Origin: Babesia bovis T2Bo
Taxonomy: Eukaryota; Apicomplexa; Aconoidasida; Piroplasmida; Babesiidae
Length of the DNA stretch: 64,000 bases
Direction of reading: 5' to 3'
Assembly: GCF_000165395.2 (NCBI RefSeq)
Contig: NC_067396.1
Span: 310,001-374,000 of the forward strand
Shown: in pieces, positions 41,403-50,899 of the stretch
Position numbering within the stretch: the stretch's first letter is position 1
How the letters are laid out: each line of letters starts with the position of its first letter
Made by a program: the position numbers and the translations under genes
Notes under the pieces: model-generated
What the model saw: the letters and a program-made list of their open reading frames with translations, nothing else
The model's database searches: none
What the model was told of the DNA's origin: nothing

Positions 41403-43853
41403 ATGAAGGCTAAAAAGTTAAAGCAAAGATCACCATCTCTGAATGTCGAATCTTCGGCAGCCGAACATACTGGTGCCAACGATAAAATGATACAGATGGT
41501 TGCTGTATACAGAGAAGATGGTGGGATAAAGGCATTCGTTCCGGTAGATAGCAGAGAGAGTAAAATGGAGGAGCCCATGGAAAGCTCTTCTGATGAGTTG
41601 TGTTCTATGATGGGCAGAAGTGCTAGCAACGCTGGCTCAACCGGATGGATAAGTCAAACTATTGCGAAATTTAACAAAGAGAGTGCAAGAGATAGTTCTA
41701 AACAAAGGCAACAATCAAATTTATCTCCTAAGTCACATGGTAAAAATGCTCTAGGGGTAGATGGGAAAACGGAGACAAACAATACAGATATATTCAAAGA
41801 CTTGCAAAGTGATGACGAATTCCGTGAAGGTAAAACAGCGGATCGTCACATTCAGAATGATATATCCGGTTCGCAAACCGGATCAATACCAGTGACCCCT
41901 AGATCGGAAAAGACGGCAATGGAAGACATGGAGGCTGATGAACAATTGAGTATGTGCAGCAAGAGTGTTATTGAAGATATGATGAATAATACTGTTGCCG
42001 CTAAGTTGTCTGAATGTATGGAGAAATGCGAAGATGAGATACGCGCTGCACGCTCTGAGCAAGAGCATCTTCTCCGTCAAGTTACGGATGATGTAATGAA
42101 GAAGGTTGATGACCGTATAAAAGACATGTGTTCTAAGCTGGAGCAAAGTTTCGCCGGGTTTGTTAAGCAAAATAACGCAGACTTAAATGTTGAGGATCAT
42201 ATAAAGGACGCTATTGAAGAGGCCAAGACGGAGATGCAAGAGACAATACAGCAGGATGTTGAAGCTAAGATTGAGAGGATGGTATCCAACATTAACGAAA
42301 CCATACAACCTCAAGCTTCTGCTATAGAGAAGAAATTGGAAGATGCTCTTATGGTTGTTAGCGTAAATGAATCAATCGTCAACTCTATGCCTGAGACTAT
42401 TTTGCAAAAGCTTGAATCAAAGGTACATGAACTCATTGGTGATCATGAGACAGAGGCTGTTGAGTTCCAGGAGAGTGTTAAGTTAGAAATTGATGAATGT
42501 AAGTCCAAAGGTGTGGAATACGACCAGAGGCTTGATGAGCTTGTACGTAGACTTGATACCTTGCAAAGCAATCTTGAGGCCATAGCATCAAAATTGGATG
42601 AATGTTCAACCAAATTGATGACTGAATTGGAAACCAAGATGGATACTAAATTGGTCAATGTGGTAAGTAAGGATGATTTGGGTAGCGTCCTTGACAATGC
42701 CAAGGCGGTGAGTGCAGAAGCAGAGACCAAGGCCATTGCTACAGCTGCTCAAGAATGTGATGAAAAGCTTGGGGTATGGGCCATGGATATGGAAGACAAG
42801 ATGTCGCAAGATTTTTATAGGATAGTTGAGGAGAGGGTACAGGAACTCGGTGCTACGTTGCTTAAGCAATTGGCCAATACTATAGAACAGAAGTTCCGTG
42901 AATTTGGTGATACAGTAAATGACGATGAATGTCAGAAAGATCAATCGTCAGAGTCTGCTATCATATCTCCCATGTCAACAGATGCCTATAGTTTCGTTAA
43001 ATCACTAAGAAAGACCATTCAGGTGGAAATCGAGCATGTGTTATCTCCTATTACTAAGTCATTTGATAGTGATGCCATAACAGTGCCTGAAACAGAATCT
43101 TCTACTGTTGGAACGGATACTTCCGGCGGATTAGATTCCCTCATTAAAAGGTTTAACCATGTGGTTCAAAAATGTCGTGAGGAGATGAAGGGTGCTGTTG
43201 AAGTAACTCGAAGGTTAGAAGAACTCAACAAGATTGCAGCCGGTGCAATGGCGGATATCAAGGAATATACCCAGAGAACCTCCAGCAGCAAAGAAAGTGT
43301 CTTGAATACTGACAACATGAAGGAATGTAAAGAGGCGCTTACGGGTAATGTTTCAGCCCCCAAGGAGGTTTCCAAAATACTGATTGACGGTGTACGCAGT
43401 ATTTCTGAAGACGTGTTTTGTAACGTTCATTCGTCACCCAAACTTATACAAGCTCCAAATTATATTGGCACTATGGCTGTAGATTCCAATGATCCTCCTA
43501 AACATAATATGGGCCATGATTGTGCTGGCAAAGGTAATAAGCCCACAGTTATTAGTGAATATACAGTACCTATGTTGCGTCCCAGTGGTTCTACTACTCG
43601 TTGTACGACGTTACCGATGGATATGCTACGCAATGCTGACAGTATCAAACATGCTCATTTTGATTATGAGAATACTTTTAGGGAGCCTTCAAGTCCTGTG
43701 GAAGTTAAGTATGTGAATGTAAACGGTCAGATTATGAAGGTAACACAGGAACACTTCAAGCTGAGCCAAATCGGTCAGAGACCTGTTATGCATAACCCTC
43801 AATGCGGTTACCACATAGCCAACCATCGCAATCCGCCCACTCATTTCCAATAA
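41403..43853 (+). CDS. large coiled-coil protein, unknown function
   Basis: Single exon, 816 aa. Residues 1-160 are low-complexity and polar (Ser, Lys, Glu, Asn). Residues ~170-520 are strongly predicted coiled coil by heptad spacing and Glu/Lys/Leu/Met content (for example KLEQSFAGFVKQ, KLESKVHELIG and RLDELVRRLDTLQSNL). A second shorter helical stretch lies at ~560-640. The C-terminus (~690-816) is Pro-, Asn- and His-rich and not helical. No signal peptide or membrane helix is present. It may be a cytoskeletal, basal-body or apical structural protein, but nothing in the sequence decides this. Confidence 0.7.
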   Translation: MKAKKLKQRSPSLNVESSAAEHTGANDKMIQMVAVYREDGGIKAFVPVDSRESKMEEPMESSSDELCSMMGRSASNAGSTGWISQTIAKFNKESARDSSKQRQQSNLSPKSHGKNALGVDGKTETNNTDIFKDLQSDDEFREGKTADRHIQNDISGSQTGSIPVTPRSEKTAMEDMEADEQLSMCSKSVIEDMMNNTVAAKLSECMEKCEDEIRAARSEQEHLLRQVTDDVMKKVDDRIKDMCSKLEQSFAGFVKQNNADLNVEDHIKDAIEEAKTEMQETIQQDVEAKIERMVSNINETIQPQASAIEKKLEDALMVVSVNESIVNSMPETILQKLESKVHELIGDHETEAVEFQESVKLEIDECKSKGVEYDQRLDELVRRLDTLQSNLEAIASKLDECSTKLMTELETKMDTKLVNVVSKDDLGSVLDNAKAVSAEAETKAIATAAQECDEKLGVWAMDMEDKMSQDFYRIVEERVQELGATLLKQLANTIEQKFREFGDTVNDDECQKDQSSESAIISPMSTDAYSFVKSLRKTIQVEIEHVLSPITKSFDSDAITVPETESSTVGTDTSGGLDSLIKRFNHVVQKCREEMKGAVEVTRRLEELNKIAAGAMADIKEYTQRTSSSKESVLNTDNMKECKEALTGNVSAPKEVSKILIDGVRSISEDVFCNVHSSPKLIQAPNYIGTMAVDSNDPPKHNMGHDCAGKGNKPTVISEYTVPMLRPSGSTTRCTTLPMDMLRNADSIKHAHFDYENTFREPSSPVEVKYVNVNGQIMKVTQEHFKLSQIGQRPVMHNPQCGYHIANHRNPPTHFQ

Positions 43854-44903
43854 CATATTCTAAATTGCGCTTATGTGGTACTCCACACGGAAAGTTATAC
43901 AACGCTTTATTTTAATGTATCGTGTATATATCAACACGCAGATTAATGGAAATGCTTTGCAAATATCCATGTTAAAAGTATTTGCATATGCAATAATGAT
44001 ATTAGTATGCAATTAATGACTAATACAGGTCGATGAGTAGGTCACCTATGGTAGAGATGAGGTGTAATAGCATGATAAATGTAACTAGATCGATGAATGC
44101 AGAGTCTTGTTGGATTTATATTGGAATTTTATCGATGCCGAAAATACGATTGATTAAACGATATAACATAGCCGACATAAATGACATTCTATCTAATACA
44201 AGATCTCCATAAGTAAATTGATAGCGTAATATGACGATATGAATCCGTACATACGTCGTCATATTCGCGTATAATGTGATACATCCAAATGAACTTATTC
44301 AACAGACAACCAATATTCACTTATTACTGATGATGACGTCTGACTATTACCGAGTAAATAAACTGACAACGACATCAGTCTAAAGGGTGTCGTAATCACT
44401 AGCGTAGCCAATAGTAAACACAATTCAATCAACAGCGCATACTGCTGGCTCACATTTAAGACATAAAGGGGTCAATTAGCAATGGTATGGTGACAATTTG
44501 TATATATGAGATATAACTATATATCGCAACTATTGTGACAGCACATTCAATTGTAAGTATGTAACACGAAAGAATGTATGTAAATTAAAATTTCCAGTAC
44601 TGGATGTATCTGTATGTTTACAGAGGGAATGTGCCCATCACCTTATGAAAAAAGACACAACAACATGGTATCGCTGTCTATTGTTATTTTCACAAACACA
44701 CGTTCTAAAATTCGTCCTAATGTATCTTTGTGATGCTTGTTTATGATGTATTATGTGTGTGTTTGCCTGCAAATACTTGCACGTTTTATCATTCATATTG
44801 TGGGTGCCCCTCTGTCCGCAACTATCTGGTGTGCATGAAGTTCCCATAATACCGTAGGTGTGAACTAAAGGCGGTGGAATAATCGCATTACACATTGTAG
44901 TGT
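43854..44903. other. 1050-bp intergenic region
   Basis: AT-rich, between two same-strand genes. The right part is the 5' flank of the GPI-anchored protein gene. ORFs here are short and lack protein-like composition. No tRNA or other RNA gene is recognised by eye. Confidence 0.45.
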
Positions 44904-46049
44904 ATGTTAGATCGTACAATGGTGGGTCTTTCATTTGTTACGGTAGCAATATGCTACTTTGGCTCATTCGCCATCGCAAACAAGGCAAATGACAAACGTA
45001 CCCTCAAGGAGGATTTAATGTTATTTGATAAGTTACTATGTGAGAAATCTGCAGATAACATGAAGCAGGAGATCGGAAATACATTGAAGAAGGATAAGGA
45101 GAAAACGTACAGTTATATTAAAGAGTTTTATGATAGGATTAAGAAGAATTGTAATATTTTAACAACCGAGATTAACGATCATCAGTTATCTTCAGACAGC
45201 TCGTCCGGTAATTTGTTGACTGAATTAAAGGACCTTCTCAAATTATTGGAGGACAAATGCAAGAGTATTAGGGCAATCGCGTTACGCACTCCAGATGACC
45301 AATCTATAATAGCTAACTGGCTCGTTGATTTTGGCGTTGTTGAGCAAAAGGAAGATGTAAAGACTAGCGTAAACAGGGATCATCTCAAGAGGTGTTATAG
45401 GTCATTCTATCATCACATAGATGGATTAGAGAAGGTGTTGGGAATTGTGGATCGTGCCGAATCGCGTAACGCTGATAAAGAAGATGCTGATGCAGATTAC
45501 TACGGCGAGGATGAGGACGAAGCTAATCATGAAGACTGTAGCCACCCAGAGCACCACGGTCACCAATTCCCAGGAGGTAAGCCGAATATTATAAGAGTTA
45601 GATTGCCCGGGGTTAACGAGAACGTAGAACGATCACCAATAACCGAAAGCGGTCCTGCGCCAGCCAGTCATCCGACTACTGGACAAACAGAGACTTCTCA
45701 GACACCAAACCCGTCTGGTGATCACAGCACCACTGGAACCACTGTTCCAGGAAGTGATACTCAAAGCACTGATCAACTTCCTTCAGGAAAGGGGCCCGGA
45801 TCTAACAGCGATACTATTTCTTCCTCAACACAGGATCCAGCTGCACCAGGACCCGTCACTACTGATGGACATCTGGAGACCCCTGCCCAACCTTCAGCCA
45901 CCGCCGCACCAAGTGGAACGGGATCTAAGAACCCTGCTCAAGAGCCTAACAACATTCGCGGACCGCAACCACCCGCTAGTCAGCAATCACAAGCTTACAT
46001 CCCTCTGTTTGCTACTGCTGTTGCCACCGTTTTGGTTTCTGTATTCTAA
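44904..46049 (+). CDS. putative GPI-anchored surface protein with acidic/His cluster and Pro/Thr/Ser stalk
   Basis: Single exon, up to 381 aa; the ATG at 44919 (MVGLSFV...) gives a better signal peptide and 376 aa. The order is: signal peptide ending about AIANKA; a Cys-containing helical ectodomain with four Cys (LLCEKS, KKNCNI, EDKCKS, LKRCYR); a block rich in Asp, Glu and Tyr followed by a His-rich patch (DCSHPEHHGHQF); a ~120-residue Pro/Thr/Ser/Gly stalk; and a hydrophobic C-terminal tail (YIPLFATAVATVLVSVF) typical of a GPI signal. The plan resembles MSA proteins but there is no sequence identity to them. It is a merozoite surface antigen candidate. Confidence 0.75.
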   Translation: MLDRTMVGLSFVTVAICYFGSFAIANKANDKRTLKEDLMLFDKLLCEKSADNMKQEIGNTLKKDKEKTYSYIKEFYDRIKKNCNILTTEINDHQLSSDSSSGNLLTELKDLLKLLEDKCKSIRAIALRTPDDQSIIANWLVDFGVVEQKEDVKTSVNRDHLKRCYRSFYHHIDGLEKVLGIVDRAESRNADKEDADADYYGEDEDEANHEDCSHPEHHGHQFPGGKPNIIRVRLPGVNENVERSPITESGPAPASHPTTGQTETSQTPNPSGDHSTTGTTVPGSDTQSTDQLPSGKGPGSNSDTISSSTQDPAAPGPVTTDGHLETPAQPSATAAPSGTGSKNPAQEPNNIRGPQPPASQQSQAYIPLFATAVATVLVSVF

Positions 46050-46612
46050 GCTCCAACACAAGATGATGTGTTTTGTGTTATATCCTGCTTGCTATATGTA
46101 AGTATAACACAATTAGTGGTTTGTAACTGTGCGTCATACTGTATGTCTTTATGTTGAATCATAATTTTTAAACGTCACAACATAATTGCCAGCTACTCTT
46201 TAATAATATCTATGTTTATTGGTTTTTAATGCGCTTCGTTACATTTATCGAGCTGCTGCTTGCATTGAGTATATAGCATATATTTGTTTATGTATCATGC
46301 AAAAATTGTAAGTCCTCAATAGCAGTATATCAATTGATTCCTTTTGTTATGTTCTTCATTCACAGGTAGAACAACATTTTACAATGTTCCATAATTGGTA
46401 CAACAAACATAATTCAAACCTGAAAGATTGAATTATAATGCCACTATGGATATATAAATGTTGTAGCTATTCTATAAGATTAATGTGGAGCTGATTCATG
46501 TACAATCTCTCCAAAATGCGATATATAGAATCTTTAGATTCGTTGTTTTATAGATGCGTATCGTCTGTCTAGTTGTTACACGGCAGACGATACGCTTCAG
46601 TATAAATCTGCA
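46050..46612. other. convergent intergenic region with a perfect hairpin
   Basis: 563 bp between two convergent stops. It is AT-rich with short ORFs only. It contains the inverted repeat listed separately at 46556-46595. Confidence 0.5.
46556..46595. repeat. inverted repeat / stem-loop
   Basis: The arms GCGTATCGTCTG (46556-46567) and CAGACGATACGC (46584-46595) are perfectly complementary over 12 bp, extendable to 14 with one G-T pair, around a ~12-nt loop. It lies 17 bp beyond the NTH1 stop, inside its likely 3'UTR, and is GC-richer than its surroundings. It could be an mRNA 3' structure or a small structured RNA. Confidence 0.8.
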
Positions 46613-47935
46613 TTATGTTTTATTGCTTTTGGCCAGGTTTGCCTTTCCAACAGGGCACCATGTGTTGGCTCCGCATGTACCACATCCAGGTCCAGCTGCA
46701 ACGCAAACAGTTTGGCCAAATCCAACTAGCAAATGATTAACTTCTGCCCATAGTCTCTTGGGTATCAATTCTTGTAGTTTAATTCTTGTTTCTTCGGGTG
46801 TTTTTGTTTTTACCCACTGTAGCCTATTGGCAATTCTGTGGACGTGGAGGTCCACAGCTATTCCATTTATGCGTTTGAAGCCCTGTAGATTTTATATGTG
46901 CTGAGGTAACACTTACGATTTGAAGAACTAGATTGCCCATTTTAGGACCTACACCGGGTAGTGTTACCAGGTCCTCTATGTTGTCTGGGACTTTCCCTCC
47001 AAACTTGTTTAATATCATTTCAGTTGCTTGTTTTATATGTTTAGCTTTTGTTTTGTGGAAGCCCACTTTAGATATTAAGCTGTCTAGTTCATCCTCTGGC
47101 ATCTTGGATATGTTTTCCGGGGTTAAGCCTCTTTGCTTCAAAGCATCCATTGCAGCTGCAGTTACAGCATCCTTCGTCTGGCTAGATAACATGCATGCTA
47201 TGAGCGTCTGGTATTGATATATGCGTTCACTCTGGGTTGCATCTGCACAGCAATGGGCACCCATGGTGTCAACAGGTGCGTCTTTCTGGGAAAACATTAT
47301 GTTTCATGCAGTAGGACCTACGGCCTGTCTCATATCTACGATTGCATTCCATGTGTTTGCGAAGTTTGGTATCTTGATATCGCCCTGTTCAATATGCCTG
47401 AATGGTTGAGTTTTGGTGTCATAATCCAATTGAATGTAATCATTGTCGTATGCAATTTCTTGTTTGGTTGATTTTGATTTCCTGGAAGAGCTTTTAATCG
47501 CCATTTCCTGTGATTCTTCTTGTGGGCGTTTAATGATGGATTCATTTGAATTCGTGACGTCAAGTTCAGCATCAGCATTTTGTCTCTTTCTGCTTTCAAT
47601 CCTTTTGTAACTTTGTTCTAATTCAACCTTATTCTCCAGCAAATCACTGAAATGTTTTTTAACTGGTGAATCTACAGTGACAGCATCTGTCATCTGATTG
47701 GTTCTCCTTTTCTCCATGGAATCCACTTGAACTATGTCAATTTGCGTTAGACGTGGTCGTGATCCGACTGGCGCTATCCACGCTAAAATTATATATTTTC
47801 TGTAATATATATCCACCTACCGTATGATCTATTGACTGAAAAATATACTGTCTTTACACCGCGAAAGAGTGATTTTACTGCGCACAAGGCTAAGGCAAGT
47901 ATCTTCCACCACGACCGCCTCCACGTTTGTGCCAT
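46613..47935 (-). CDS. NTH1: endonuclease III (NTH1) with apicoplast-type presequence
   Basis: This DNA glycosylase/AP lyase removes oxidised pyrimidines. Exons are 47821-47935, 47322-47782, 46917-47285 and 46613-46882 (introns of 38, 36 and 34 nt), giving 404 aa. The helix-hairpin-helix LPGVGPKMG carries the catalytic Lys (~307), and VDLHVHR carries the catalytic Asp (~326). The 4Fe-4S loop has the exact spacing Cys-x6-Cys-x2-Cys-x5-Cys (~383-400). The ~190-residue N-terminal extension starts with a hydrophobic signal-like segment ([10 protein letters not shown]). A basic stretch ([12 protein letters not shown]) follows, a bipartite plan used for apicoplast import. P. falciparum endonuclease III has been reported in the apicoplast. 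The first exon is short and found only by splicing. Confidence 0.87.
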
Positions 47936-48453
47936 TATAAATAGCACAAAATATATATTGTATTATACTTGGTGTCTAGGCTGTATAATTCGTGTTTACG
48001 GGTTAAAAATGATATATGCCTATTTAATGCGACTTCTGTGAACCATTGAATTAAAATAGTTATTTATAAGAAATATAATAACTGGTTAATTCAATGCATA
48101 GTCAATGTGTGATTCTTGGAGTGTTTTTTGGCTCCAGTGTTATCGGTAGGGTGGGAGGCTAAGGCGGCCGGTGACTCGAGGCCCCATCGTCGAGTGGCCT
48201 TTCCTGTTGTATCTTTGTTATACACGTAAATATCACCGCAATTCGGTGGTCTATAGGTGTTTTATAGAGGTATGTTTTTGTGTTTACAATGTTGGTATAG
48301 TATATGTATTGTTTGTTCCGTGGTGCTATCACTTCACGTTCGCTGTTGATGTGCAATGTTTATGTATTACTTGGCAATGATTAATTTATTTCAGGCTTGC
48401 TTTATTTATATATTGATAAGACCATCGCGAGGTGTTGATTTGGGTTGTGCAAG
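47936..48453. other. divergent intergenic region NTH1/RPL19
   Basis: 518 bp between start codons. It includes the RPL19 promoter and 5'UTR. A GC-rich patch at about 48150-48200 stands out, with a short imperfect dyad (ACTCGA/TCGAGT). No gene is seen. Confidence 0.45.
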
Positions 48454-49041
48454 ATGGTAGGTTCCTTATTCCTCACATTGGTTTGACCACGCTATCAGAA
48501 TCTGAGGTTGCAGAAGCGTTTGGCCGCTTCGGTATTGAAGTGTGGTAAAGGTCGTATATGGTTAGACCCGAATGAGAGCAATGAGATTGCTATGGCCAAC
48601 TCTCGTTTCAGTGTTCGCAAGCTGGTTGGTGACGGTCTCATCATTAAGAAGGCTGTTGCTCCACACAGTCGTGCTCGTATTCGTTTGATTCATGCTTCTA
48701 AGCGTTTGGGTCGTCATGCTGGCATTGGTAAGCGCAAGGGTACAAAGGGTGCTCGTCAGCCTCCAAAGTTGTTGTGGATGCGTCGTCAGCGTGTTCTTCG
48801 TCGTATGTTGACTAGGCTTCGTGACACTAAGAAGATTGATTCTCACATGTACCAGAACTTTTACAAGCGTTGCAAGGGTAATCAATTTAAGAACAAGCGT
48901 GTGTTGTTAGAGGCCATTCACAACCAGAAGAACGCGTGGGTTAAGCAGAAGGCTGAGAGCGAGCAGATTGAGGCTCTTAAGGCCAAGGCTAAAGCCATTA
49001 GGGACAAGCGCAGGAGCAGGTTGGCTGCTCGCGCTGCTTAA
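48454..49041 (+). CDS. RPL19: 60S ribosomal protein eL19 (RPL19)
   Basis: A structural protein of the large ribosomal subunit, 181 aa. The first coding exon is the ATG alone (48454-48456). A 42-nt intron (48457-48498, GTAGGT...TATCAG) follows, then 48499-49041. The spliced start reads [10 protein letters not shown], as in eL19 generally. Family blocks include [28 protein letters not shown] and the basic C-terminal helix rich in Lys, Arg and Ala. Codon use is biased towards GT-ending codons, as in highly expressed genes. Confidence 0.96.
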
Positions 49042-49147
49042 GCGTACTTTGATAATGATCATTATCGGCTATGTATATTTGTGGTGTGTGTATCTTACGA
49101 ATTGCTATGTATACCTAGCTCGTTTCACATAACTCTTTCTATAGCAT

Positions 49148-50899
49148 TTACCATTTTAGTGATCCTGTTTGTTTAGTACCCGTGGTTTGTAATTGTGTTG
49201 CGATTAGGTTTGTGCCGATAACGTTGTTGATTGTTGGTATTACTACATTGGCGATAAGTTGTATATCCTCCTGTGCATCAGTGTCTTCGTATTCTGTTTT
49301 TGTGGCATAGAGTTGCTTCGCCAGTTCGGGTAGTTTAATTGCGGTAGACCGTACGAGTCTCTTGATGGCGTTATTCACGTGTGAAACGATCCAATGTGGT
49401 TCTGGCGGTGATATCACCTGGCCAGCTCCATTGAAGCATCCTTCCGGGCATGCCATAACTTCAATGTATGCCATTGTATGATCCATTTTCTTCAGTTTAT
49501 TTACGATATTCTGGATATTTCTGAAACCATATGCCATGACAAATTTTATGGCCAGATTATTTATTAATAAGGTTGCTTCTTTGTAATCCCGGTTTATTGA
49601 TTCTTGAAACTGCATTGCAGAATCATCTATGCCCAGGTACTTTGCTGTGAATGCTTTTACTTCTTGTGCAAGTCCTCCGGACTGTGCATGTTGCGATGAT
49701 GGGCGCAGGTGGCGCTTAGGTTTGTATGTTAATGGAATCGGTAACTGTTGGAACGAACCATTACTGGACATTGCATTTTGATGTTCCAATGTGTTTCTTA
49801 TGGTCTCGTTAGCGAACAACTTATTGAACACAAAACACTCCTTGCCCGTGAACATATCGTCTAGATCTGCCTCTGGTAGTGTTGCAAAATCCAGGTTGTA
49901 AAGTTCCATTATTCTTTGTAGGTCTCCAGTTGATATAACATCATCGACCAGCTGAACTTGGTGCTTTTCCTGGGTAGGCATGAAACGATTGTATAACCCC
50001 GATAGATCAACTCCATTTTGCGCCTTCAGAGCTTCTACTTTCTTATCGTAGCAAGGCGCAGTGGTCACGTGGTATATAGTGGATACCTTGGCGTTCACAG
50101 TTCCATCTCCCCAAAGTCTCAAGATATCATCTATAGTTCTGTAGAATGCTCCCGACCAGCTTGTGCCCAAGTATCCCCTGACCTTGCCAAATGCTATTTG
50201 TAGCCATAATACAGTTTTTATAAGTGCCCCTTGTATTTGTTGGCTTGAGGCCACTTTACTAATATTTGAAGTTATACTTGCATCCAAACTCTTCTCTGCG
50301 TATGTGGTCCATCCAGGGCAGTGTGCCGCAATTATAGGTAAATTGGGCAACAACTCATGATCTACACAATTAGGTGTATTGGTCGATGATTCTGGAATGT
50401 CTGTTCTATTTAAAAGCTTCTCTAAGCCCCGTTTAAACTCTCTTTTCGTTTCTTCTATGCATATTTGCTCCGATATTTGCATATCATACACTTTTTTAGC
50501 TCCCAGGGTTCGTAGTAAGTAGGACAACCTTCTATATGCTGTCTGATGTGACACTTTGTAGGCTGCTGCGAACATGAATGCAGTTTGGGGCGCAATTGAA
50601 ACTACAGCGAATTCAGCAGTCCCGATTTTTTTGGCAATATCTTCATATCCTCGATCCCTGAGTATGATATCTTCGGACGAAGTCAGGCAACCCGAACAGC
50701 TCATACAATCACTGAGTCCTACTAAAATACGTTTCGACTCTTGTTTATCATCTATAGCGTTCTTTTTGGATACGTCTGTGATCTTGCTTTTAATTTTTAC
50801 TTCGTATTTTTCACCTTGTTTTCCTACTGGTAGTACGCATTCTTCGCTGAGGCTGAGATAATCATTTAGCTGATCAATTTTGACTGCCGTTGAAAACAT
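49148..50899 (-). CDS. NAR1: cytosolic Fe-S assembly factor NAR1/IOP1
   Basis: NAR1 is an Fe-hydrogenase-like protein that hands Fe-S clusters to cytosolic and nuclear apoproteins in the CIA pathway. Single exon, 583 aa. The N-terminal cluster motif DCMSCSGCLTSSE (~64-76) and the Fe-hydrogenase core blocks HCPGWTTYAEKSL, TAPCYDKKVEA and the late ACPEGCFNGAGQ carry the Cys ligands of both clusters. The usual C-terminal Trp, needed for CIA targeting in other species, is present (the protein ends SLKW). No signal peptide is seen. NTH1 in this window is one expected client. Confidence 0.9.
   Translation of the reverse strand: MFSTAVKIDQLNDYLSLSEECVLPVGKQGEKYEVKIKSKITDVSKKNAIDDKQESKRILVGLSDCMSCSGCLTSSEDIILRDRGYEDIAKKIGTAEFAVVSIAPQTAFMFAAAYKVSHQTAYRRLSYLLRTLGAKKVYDMQISEQICIEETKREFKRGLEKLLNRTDIPESSTNTPNCVDHELLPNLPIIAAHCPGWTTYAEKSLDASITSNISKVASSQQIQGALIKTVLWLQIAFGKVRGYLGTSWSGAFYRTIDDILRLWGDGTVNAKVSTIYHVTTAPCYDKKVEALKAQNGVDLSGLYNRFMPTQEKHQVQLVDDVISTGDLQRIMELYNLDFATLPEADLDDMFTGKECFVFNKLFANETIRNTLEHQNAMSSNGSFQQLPIPLTYKPKRHLRPSSQHAQSGGLAQEVKAFTAKYLGIDDSAMQFQESINRDYKEATLLINNLAIKFVMAYGFRNIQNIVNKLKKMDHTMAYIEVMACPEGCFNGAGQVISPPEPHWIVSHVNNAIKRLVRSTAIKLPELAKQLYATKTEYEDTDAQEDIQLIANVVIPTINNVIGTNLIATQLQTTGTKQTGSLKW

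Noticed and set aside
44638..44934. 98-codon minus-strand ORF upstream of the GPI-anchored protein gene
   Set aside because: It overlaps the start of that gene, and its Thr/Cys/His-rich composition is not protein-like.
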